A stretch of 64,000 nucleotides of DNA, taken from contig OZ024895.1 in assembly GCA_964017195.1 (NCBI GenBank), forward strand, positions 26,143,875 through 26,207,874. Direction: 5' to 3'. Below, in pieces: positions 54,783 to 64,000 of this stretch (position 1 is the first letter of the stretch; each line of letters opens with the position of its first letter). A program made the position numbers and the translations under genes. The DNA comes from Siderastrea radians (taxonomy: Eukaryota > Cnidaria > Anthozoa > Scleractinia > Rhizangiidae). The notes beneath the pieces are model-generated. The model was not told the DNA's origin and ran no database searches. It saw only the letters and a list, made by a program, of their open reading frames with translations.

Positions 54783-55737
54783 AGACAGGAATCAAGCCCT
54801 CCGACAAAAAAAGAAAAAAAAAAGAAAATCTTGCCCTTGTAACGCAATAACACCCAGCAGTGCCTAACTTAAAACCAATACTCGTGAACAGCTGGCATTT
54901 CATAACACAGCAACCGTTGCTAAACGACATTTTCAAGGAACCTCCCCTCAAAGATATACTCGTGAGAGCAAAACTCTAGAAAGGCTAAGACACGCGCGCA
55001 GGAGGCGCGCAGGCCTGTTACTCTTTTAGACACTAAAAAGAGAATCACAAATCAAAACTGCAGTTACAACGTCTGGCTTAAATTTTTAAGCCACTTTAAA
55101 GGGCTAAGACACGCGCGTGGGAGCCCTGCAGGCCCGTCACCCTTTTTAACTTTGCTAAAAAAACTTGACCTGATGAAAAACTTTGGTTCAGACATAACTA
55201 GCAGTCAATTGCACTTGAATGTATAAGATGTATCTGTAACTCAAACATATTATAAAAGTCGTTTTTAAGAGCAGGATAGCCACACAGGATGTAATAATGA
55301 TGAAACAGGCAATTTAATTATTATAAAATGGAAAATAAAGAGGTTTTCTAGACAGATAAAGGTTATTTTACGATTTATACACCACTTCCGGTTTAAAGTA
55401 ACGGCCATTTTGAATATTTCATGTATTTGTATGAGTCTTGTGTTCTGTGGCTCCAAATTACAGCAGAATTCTTTATATACTAAAACTAGATTCGTCTGCC
55501 TGCTTCAGGACCGTTTTCAAGGCAAACAACTAACTATTAGGGCTTTTCTATTAAGTTACAATTCCACTTCCGGTTCAAGATGGCGGCCATTTTGAAACAC
55601 CCTCCTAACTCAGCTCACGTCAAATTTTCGCAGTGGCACTATATCAGATATCCATCAACAGGTTAAAGACTACCTTTCCACCAAATTTTGTGCTTTTAAC
55701 AGAAAGTGAACAATTCCAGCACATATCCGCCCCACTA

Positions 55738-56115
55738 TTGTGATCTTACCATGGACCGTAATAAGAAAGTTGCTGAGGTCGTCCATGACGCCATTTCTAA
55801 ACTGGAACTTCCACCATCAACCACCAATTTAATTGTTGACCACCTCCGTGCTTCAAAATTCTACCTACTTCCAAGGATTCATAAACCAGGGAACCCGGGC
55901 AGGCCTATAGTATCAGCTTGTAACTTTGCTACTGAACTCCTAGCCACTTATCTCGATATGATCACCAAGTCTCTTAGAAAACCTACCGAGCTACGTCAAA
56001 GACACTAATCACAGGCTTGACATTGTCGAATCTTTTCGTTTCTCCGGCACCTACAATTATGTGTTCACCATGGACATCAAGTCATGTTTCGACGCAGCAT
56101 GGAAGCAAGATTAAT
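55738..56115 (+). pseudogene. PLE-B1 RT downstream of E4
   Basis: Open through SKFYLLPRIHKPGNPGRPIV to DMITKS, where two to four bases are lost (aagtctcttagaaaacc) and the frame shifts. Ends after MDIKS like the others. Confidence 0.75.
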
Positions 56116-56394
56116 TTACCGTCACAAGACTTTATAACAGAGTGAAATGAACACTTACTTTGCATCTCTCTGATAGTTACTTTATAGCGCGCATGTGGGT
56201 CGTAGATTCATTTTTGACTTTCAAAATTAACCGACGCGCGTTATTGCTTAACGCCATTATTTCTCACTGAAGAAGAGATTTTCCCATTTTCTACTTCAAG
56301 CGCAGAGACACATTTAAAGTTACATCAAGAATATCTCGATTTACATGCGCTACACAGTTTTTATGCAATTTTCCGTTTAAAATACTTTCCTACT

Positions 56395-58301
56395 GTGACT
56401 TTAATATCAAGAATGCCACATCCAAGTAACTTCATGAGAACTTTAAAGAGAGAACTCAACAGCAAAGTCAGCCACTACCATGAGATATCTAAAAAGGGGG
56501 CCCTTCACCTGGCAGACAAAATATTTGACAAAACACAGTTTTCCAGCCACATTGGTTTCCTAAGCCGATGCCTACGCCACGGACTAATACCTAATAAATT
56601 TCACATCAATTTTCACGACATCGAACCTTTGACAAGGAAACTCTACTCAATACAAGAGGCAAGTAGATATTGTTAGAAAGCACTTCTTTCGTTGCCTTAT
56701 GCGTGCAACCATCGTATCCATGCAACATAGATGTCAATCATTAACTATCGCTATTGAAGATATCTGCAACGAACTGAGATCCACATGTAATGACCCAGAC
56801 TATCACTGAAAACCTTGAGCTAACTGAACAAGAACGATGTCTTCTTAGGAAGGGTCTTTCGCGTATCCCAACTAGAGCCCACGATGACGAATAGACAGCA
56901 AAAGCAGACTGCGAAAAGTTTTGCCGCCGTCTCCGTCTGAAGACGCAGATCCCCAAGTCAACCATCAAATTAGTGTGAGGACCCTTTTAAGACCATAAAA
57001 CATTTACTTTGCAACTGGACACCACCTCGACTACAAGATGCTCGATTACAATTAGCGGGTTACTAAAACAAACCTATCCCCACTAGAAAAAGAAGCCCTT
57101 TTCTCTTTACGACAACGCAAAGACTTTGTAGCCAAACCAGCAGACAAGGGCGATGCTGTTGCAGTATAGGCTCCTGACCTTTACATCCAGGAAGCTGAAA
57201 GGCAATTGTCAGACTTAGCCTTTTATCAAAGCTAGATCGTGATCTTACCCTTGACCATAATAAGAAAGTTGCCGAGGTTGTCCATGACTCCATTTCTAAA
57301 CGCGAGCTTCCACCAGCAACCACCAATTTAATTTTTGACGACCCCCGTACTTCAAAATTCTACCTCCTTCCCAAGATTCATAAACCAGGGAACCTGGGCA
57401 GACCTATAGTATCAGCCTGTAACTGTCCTACTGAACTCCTAGCCACTTCCCTCGATATGATTACCAAGCCTCTTGTAGAAAACCTACCGCGCTACTTCAA
57501 AGACACTAATCACATGCTTGACATTGTGGAATCTTTTCGTTTTTCCAGCACTTCCAATTATGTGTTTGCTATGGATATCAGGTCATTGTATATCGTTATA
57601 CCCAATAACGATGGCTTACTAGCACACACACTTAATCAACAAACGTACTTAGCTCATCCACCTACCCATTCCCTGGTCTGCCTTCCCGAGCTCGTACTTA
57701 CCCTTAATACCTTCTCCTTCAATGGCGAGTATTACCAACAAACTGGAGGCGTGGCGATTGGAAGCTGTTTCGGTCCGAACTATGCGTGTTTATTCGTTGG
57801 CCACATTGAATAACAGATTTTCCAGCAGTACAAAGGAAAAACACCTGACGTCTACAAGCGCTACCTTGACGAATAGTGGGTGCAGCGTCGGGCACCAAAG
57901 AGGACTTCCTAAATAATTTTCATCCAAGCCTGAAATTCACTTGGGCCATCTCAGACGACAAGCTTCCTTTCCTGGATTTCTATTTGACTCCATCCTCTAA
58001 CCGCCTAATCACTACTTTTTACTATAAAGAGACAGACTCCCACTCTTATCTCAATTACTCATCCTCACACCCAGTTCGTTGCAACAACTCAATTCCTTAT
58101 AGCCAATTTCTCCGCCTGAGAAGGATCTGCAGTGAAGAAGAAGACTTCACAACTAGAAGTGAAGAAATGACTTCATTTTTCATACGTCTAAGGATTTTTC
58201 CCATTTTTTACTTCAAGCGCAGAGATACTAATTTACATTGGCATCAAGAATATCTCTTTTACATTGGACGAGTGGATCTCACGGCTTACCAAATTTCCTA
58301 A
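56395..58301 (+). pseudogene. PLE-B2 in U4
   Basis: Same order as U1. Lacks about 28 bp near 56945. The RT frame (57457-57813) has GGVAIGSCFGPNYACLFVGH (Met to Ile in motif B) and an extra TAA after GHIE; motif C is YLDE plus TAG at 57874. The thumb frame runs 57876-58301. Confidence 0.75.
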
Positions 58302-59104
58302 CTTTCCTCATAGATCATTAAATCTTTCGCCTCTTGGGGTATGCGTCATCTTTTGGCCAAGATCTTTGAAGGGCTTCCTTTCATCTGCACATGGACATCC
58401 CTGTGAGCATCCTGTGTAAGGAAAACCAAGACACCAGGACCCAACAAGAAGTGTTACGCATTCTTTATCTCTTCTAGCTACATCACGTCCTTAATCCCCA
58501 CATTTCATGTTAGGACATGGCTAGGACATTGACTTACAACATTTTAGTCTCCTGATTAGTCTAATAAGGGAGACACAACAAATGAACTTCATAGATGGTG
58601 GAGCAGGCATACGCTGGCGCTCTGTATGTAGGTTGCTAAGGTGATTTTTGATTGAGAGCTGTCAAAAATTTCATTGATAGTTCGTCCTTATTCAACATCA
58701 AAATGTGACGTCATGTGCGAATTTTTAGTTCCGGTATCACGTCAACAACCTCCTTCACCAATGACATCCCTTCCCTGTGTCACGTGGTATCTTGCGTCGC
58801 CAATCATAACTCGCACATCAAAGTAAGGGTAGCGCACATAGGAGAACGTACCTTACTACTCGCGACAATTGCTTGTCAGACGCATGACCACACCTGAATT
58901 TTCTTGTTTGTTTTGACTTTGCTTTTAAAAGGTATAGTGGCACGACGAGTGTGTTTTCCTTGGAGAATTTGGATAACGGGTAGGAGAACCATCACCGTGT
59001 CTCAAAGAAGTCGTCCTCTGGCGGACTTGTCTGCTATGTACTTTAAGACGCACACTAGCCAAGGGAGCTTACACGGCCGGACCTTAACCGGGTTTCTCTA
59101 GCAT
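58302..59104. other. Non-coding stretch after PLE-B2 in U4
   Basis: Collinear with 6370-7206; no gene recognised. Confidence 0.5.
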
Positions 59105-59331
59105 AGAGGAACTCAGAGTATTGCTAGTTATCCCTGGATGGGATGCTAGTCCATCACAGGGTTACCCCTACCAGTGTGTCGCTGGTGGCCATTTCATACA
59201 CCTGGATAAAGAGAGACAATGTGGGTTAAGTTCCTCGTTTAAGGAAAGAACACGAATGCAGGGAGTGGCTCGAACAGACAAGAACTCAAAGACATTAACC
59301 ACTACACCACCGCACCCCCAGGACTTGACTG
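59105..59331 (+). repeat. Dispersed repeat with tRNA-like end, U4 copy
   Basis: As 7207-7432; the B-box-like part reads ggctcgaac. Confidence 0.5.
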
Positions 59332-59412
59332 CTAGCTAACAGTTAAAGACTAGAGCGTTGACGCTCACTATCTACCACTTCTTATGCCCAAATATGGTCA
59401 TAGACTTTTCTA

Positions 59413-59560
59413 ATGGATCAGCCTTTATGTACACACTACACGGGAGGTGCCTGCGGTGTGAATCTTTTGACTGAGGAACTTGGGATACAAGTAGAAGTAG
59501 TCATAGGTCCTGCACATTCTCCAAGCAAAAAACATCACTCCTATTGCACGTCAAATGTTA
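59413..59560 (+). pseudogene. Small ORF of 28523, frameshifted in U4
   Basis: MDQPLCTHYTGGACGVNLLT is kept, but an extra A in agcaaaaaacatc shifts the frame after HSPSKK. Confidence 0.25.
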
Positions 59561-59742
59561 GTGCATGGAGATCTATTCGTGGACCATGCCACTCAAAAGT
59601 GACTCAAGAACCATCCCCGTGGAAGTTGTGTTTGTCAAATCTTGAAACCTATTTTTTATCATCAAAAAAAAAGTGTAGCATCATTTCCGTTATCAACAGA
59701 CATGATTACCTTATGAAAACAGAACCCGTCAGTACTTAGATA

Positions 59743-60018
59743 CATTGTATCCGTGATTTTCTTCAGTGGTTAGACACATTGATCGAAGAGGACCCCCATC
59801 AAGTAAACGTTCTTAGCCAGAATTAGGTGCTGCAGTTATTTCGTGGTCTTCAAATATCATGCTTAGAATTTTGGTATCTCGGAACACAAAAAAGGTACTT
59901 TCCTCACAAGTTGAACAAAAAGACCAGCTCGAAGCCACGTCGCCCAAAGACCGTTCAACCTCTTAAAAGTAGTACCAAGAGCGGCGAGACCAAGGTGTCG
60001 TGTTTCATCTTCAAATAG
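59743..60018 (+). pseudogene. Polymerase-like fragment, U4 copy (5' part deleted)
   Basis: Only the second frame remains: RDFLQWLDTLIEEDPHQVNV, TAG at 59824, then the basic tail with substitutions (HKLNKKTSSKPRRPKTVQPL). The 1.4 kb deletion ends just before it. Confidence 0.4.
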
Positions 60019-60490
60019 AGTTGGTGACCTAGTGCGAAACGGAGATCAGGTTACTGAAGATAAGGTGTCCGACATTTAAGGTGATTCCATTTAATTGCAT
60101 CGTGCATCCTTTCTGCGCATCATTTTTCCCGTGATTAGTGCGCAGCGAGCGCGTGCACTTTCGGAACTTGGTAGGTTTTTATGAAAACTGAGTTTTTTAG
60201 AGAAATAAATGGTCGTTTTGTCCTAATTTAGCACGGTGACCCCCCTTTTTTATTGTATAAACTCAATGAGGACAGTGTTTCCAAAGGCAAGCAAAAAAGT
60301 TAGCAAACATCTATGATCAGATTTTGCACAGTTTAAAAAAATCCCTACGAAAAAAGCCATTTAGGGTAGAGGACCGCACATCAATCTACCTTTGTCACCG
60401 TCTACGTTTTGAGCTTCCAGAAAATTTGAAGCTTTTCGGCCATGTTTTGCACAACACAAATGACTATACATATGTAGAAAGTCGCCCAGA
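60019..60490. other. Pre-satellite flank in U4
   Basis: Collinear with 9332-9800; no gene recognised. Confidence 0.45.
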
Positions 60491-63400
60491 ATGTCTTGTT
60501 ATTTTCGCACTGCCACACCACTTTTTAGCGTTCTCAGCAAAGTGCACGAGTTTGTACGAAACAGACGTTTTCAGCCCGAGATCAGAACGTTTTGTTATTT
60601 TTGCACTGGGCGAACCGCTTTTTAGCTATTTTCAGCGAAGTGCACGAGTTTGTACAAAACAGTCTTTTCACCATAAGATCAGCACGTTTTGTCATTTTCG
60701 CACTGGGCGTACCACTTTTTAGCGACTTTCAACAAAATGCACGAGTTTGTACAAAACAGTCTTTTCAGGCTAAAATCAGCACCTTTTGTCATTTTCGCAC
60801 AGGGCGCACCACTTTTTAGCGATTTTCAGCAAAGTTCACGAATTTGTCAAAAACAGCGTTTTCTGCGGGACATCGCCACATTTTGTCATTCTCGCACTGG
60901 GCACCCCACTTTTTAGCGTTTTCAGCAAAGTGTACAAGTTTTTAGGAAACTGAATTTTTCAGCCCGAGATCAGAACGTTTTGTCATTTTCGCACTAGGTG
61001 CACTTCTGTTTAGCCATTTTTAGCGAAGTGCACGAGTTTGTACAAAACATTCTTTTTAGTTCGAGATCAGCACCTTTTCTCATTTTCGCACTGGACGCAC
61101 CACTTTTTAGCAATTTTTAGCAAAGGGCACGAGTTTGTCCAAAGAGCAAGACAGCGTTGTTAGCCCGAGATCAGCACGTTTTGTCATTTTTGCACTGTCC
61201 ACACCACTTATTAGCCATTTTCAGCAAAGTGCACGAATTTCTAAAAATCAGTATTTCTAGCCAGAGATCAGCAGGTTTTAACATGTTCGCACTGGGCGAT
61301 CCACTTTTAGCAATTTTTAGCAAAGTGCACGAGTTTGTCCAAAACAGGGTTTTCGGCCCGAGATCAGCACGTTTTGTCATTTTCCCACAAGGGGCACCAC
61401 TTTTTAACTCTTTTCAGCAAAGTGCACGAGTTTGTCCAAAGAGCAAAACAGCGTTATTAGCCCGAGATCAGCACGTTTTATCATTTTCGCACCCTCCACA
61501 CCACTTGTTAGCGATTTTCAGCAAAGTGCACGAGTTTGTACAAAAAAGCGTTTTCAGCCCGAGATGAGCACGCTTTTGTCATTTTGGCATTGAGAGCACC
61601 ACTTTTTAGCGCTTTTCAGCAAAGCGCCGAGTTAGTCCAAAGAGCGTTTTCAGCAATACACAGAACGTTTTGTCATTTTCGCATTTGGCGCCCTCCGTTG
61701 TTAGCCATTTTTAGCAAAGAGAACGAGTTGCTACAAAACAGTATTTCTAGCCGGAGATGAGCATGTTTTAACATTTTCGCACTGGGCGCACCACTTTTTA
61801 GCGATTTTCAGTAAAGGGCATCAGTTTGTCCAAAACAGCGTTTTCTGCCCGACATCAGCACGTTTTGTCATTTTTGCACTGGGCGCACCACTTTTTCTGT
61901 AATTTTTAGCAAAGTGCCCGAGTTTGCCCAAAGAGCAAAACAGCGTTATTAGCCCGGGATCAGCACGTTTTGTCATTTTCGCACTGTGCACACCACTTAT
62001 TAGCGATTTTCAGCAAAGTGCACGAGCTTGTACAAAACAGCGTTTTCAGCCCTAGATCAGCATGTCTTGTCATTTTCGCACTGGGCAGACTACTTTTTAG
62101 CGTTTTCCTCAAAGTGCACGAGTTTGTAAGAAAACAGGGTTTTCAGCCGTCGATCAACATCTTTTAACATTTTCGCACTTGGCGGACCTTTTTTTAGCGC
62201 TTTACAGCAAAGCACACCAGTTTGTACAAAACAGCATTTTCAGCCCGAGATCGGCGCGTTTTGTCATTTTTGCACTGGGCGCAAACACTTTTTAGCGATG
62301 TTCAGCAAAGTACACGAGTTTGTACAAAACAGCGTTCTCAGCCAAAGATGAGCACGCTTTTGTCATTTTCGCATTGGGCCCACCACTTTTTAGCGCTTTT
62401 CAGGAAAGCGCACGAGTTTGTACAAAAGAGCGTTTTCAGCCATACATCAGAACATTTTGTCATTTTCACATTTTGCGCCCTCCGTTTTAGCCATTTTTAG
62501 CAAAATGCACGAGTTTCTACAAAACAGTATTTCTAGCCGGAAATCAGCACGTTTTAACATTTTCGCACTAAGCGCACCACTTTTTAGCAATTTTTAGCAA
62601 AGTGCACAAGATTGTCCAAAACAGCGTTTAGAGCCCGAGATCAGCACGTTTCGTGATTTTCGTCCTGGGTGCAACAGGCTTTAGCTTTTTTCAGCAAAGT
62701 GCACGAGTTTGTACAAAACAGCGTTTTCAGCCCGAGCTCAGCACGTACTGTCATTTTTGCACTGGGTGCAAACTCTCTTAACTCTTTTAACTCTTTTCAG
62801 CAAATTGCACAAGTTTGTCCAAAGAGCAAAACAGCGTTAATAGCCCCAGATCAGTATGTTTTATCATTTTTCCACTGAGTGCAACACGTTTTAGCAGTTT
62901 TTAGCAAAAAAGCACGAGTTTGTCCAAAGAGCAAAACAGCGTTATTAGCCCGAGATCAGCACGTTTTATCATTTTCGGACTGTGCAGACTAATTATTAGC
63001 GATTTTCAGCAAAGTGCACGAGTTTGTCCAAAACAGCGTTTTCAGCAAAGTGCTTGAGTTTGTTTAAAACAGCGTTTTCAGCCCTAGATCAGCATGTTTT
63101 ATTATTTTCGCTCTGGGTTCTCCACTTCTTAACGTTTTCAGCAAAGTGCATGAGTTTGTACAAAACAGCGTTTTCAGCCCAAGATCAGCACGTTTTGTCA
63201 TTTTCGTACTGGGTGCAACATTTTTTGGCCTTTTTGAGCAAAGTGTACAAACTTGTACAAGACAGTGTTTTCAGCCCGAGATCAGCACGTACCGTCATTT
63301 TTGCACTGGATGCACCATTTTTCTAACTCTTTTCAGCAAAGTGCATGAGTTTGTCCAAAACAGCGTTTTCCGCCCTAGATCAGCATGTTTTGTCATCTTC

Positions 63401-64000
63401 GCTCTGGGCACTCCACTTCTTAACGTTTTGAGCAAAGTGCATGAGTTTGTACAAAACAGCGTTTTCAGCCCAACATCAGCACGTTTTGTCATTTTCGCAC
63501 TGGGTGCAATACGTTTTAGCTTTTTTCAGCAAAGTGTACAAGTTTGTACAAAACAGTGTTTTCAGCCCGAGATCAGCACGTACTATCATTTTTGCACTGG
63601 ATGCACCATTTTCTAACTCTTTTCAGCAAAGTGTACGAGTTTGTACAAAACAGTGTTTTCAGCCCGAGATCAGCACGTACTGTACAAAACAGTGTTTTCA
63701 GCCCGAGATCTGCACGTTTTAACATTTTTCGCACGGTGCGCACCACTTTTTAACTCTTTTCAGCAAATTGCACGAGTTTGTCCAAAGAGCAAAACTGCGT
63801 TATTAGCCCGAGATCAGCCCGTCTTATCACTTTCGCACTGTGCAGACCAGTTATTAGCGATTTTCAGCAAAATGCACGAGTTTGTACAAAACAGCGTTTC
63901 CAGACCTAGATCAGCAGGTTTTGTCATTCTCACCCTGGGCACACCACTTCTTATCGTTTTCAGCAAAGTGCATGAGTTTGTCCAAAGCAGCGTTTTCAGC
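60491..64000 (+). repeat. Satellite array 3, ~97 bp monomer, cut by the window end
   Basis: Monomer order follows array 1 closely, with the block at 62340-63150 present once. About 36 monomers are visible. Confidence 0.92.

Larger units (their letters stand above)
51975..55735 (+). mobile_element. Composite Penelope-like element E4
   Basis: Sister of E1: same TAA after KPQV and same ILCRNIRQ. Same ends and structure. Confidence 0.8.
51975..64000 (+). repeat. Macro-repeat unit U4, cut by the window end
   Basis: Collinear with U1 to the satellite, at a nearly constant offset inside array blocks. Lacks about 1.4 kb between 59739 and 59740 (U1 7614-9050). Shares private bases with U1 rather than U2. 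Confidence 0.9.

Overview
This window looks like a repeat-dense part of a metazoan genome, most likely a cnidarian (anthozoan). The reasons are two different Penelope-like element (PLE) families, decayed genes resembling Polinton/Maverick (adintovirus-like) elements, a cnidarian-type tyrosine recombinase, a dispersed repeat with a tRNA-like end, and the absence of any intact host gene, operon or prokaryotic signal. The organism call is inference; no rRNA, tRNA or host gene fixes it.

Layout. The window is a direct tandem array of a unit of about 21 kb. U1 spans 1-21008. U2 spans 21009-47979 and is enlarged by a private 6.6 kb insertion. U3 (47980-51974) is a remnant that has lost about 17 kb. 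U4 starts at 51975 and runs off the window. Each full unit has, in order: (a) a 3.76 kb composite PLE (E1-E4, family PLE-A) inserted in the reverse transcriptase (RT) of another PLE (PLE-B1); (b) a second, 3'-truncated PLE-B copy (PLE-B2); (c) a tRNA-like dispersed repeat and non-coding DNA; (d) a DNA-polymerase-B-like remnant and an Arg-rich small ORF; (e) a 3.5-5.3 kb array of a ~97 bp satellite; (f) about 5 kb of decayed, partly overlapping virus-like or Polinton-like genes, one with a TATA+Inr promoter; (g) the N-terminal part of PLE-B1, which leads into the next E copy.

Almost every reading frame is broken. Many lesions are shared between units and so predate the duplication: loss of the RT catalytic box in PLE-A, and Y-x-D-E-stop in PLE-B2. 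Others are private: a 531 bp deletion in U2, about 230 bp in U1 and about 1.4 kb in U4. U1/E1 resemble U4/E4, and E2 resembles E3, giving an A-B-B-A pattern.

The most distinctive object is the 6.6 kb insertion at 38573-45186 in U2. It sits in a (GA)n tract that is short and uninterrupted in U1. It has short inverted termini and a subterminal array of GGGCACTTWTGTCACGT-type repeats, and carries a decayed tyrosine recombinase on the minus strand plus a nested ~1.07 kb element with near-perfect 27 bp inverted repeats. A recombinase inside a TIR-type element is unexpected for Crypton-like elements and is the best candidate here for something undescribed. The second candidate is the clustering of ETS-, YY1- and ZNF143-type promoter motifs in the arms of the PLE-A composites.
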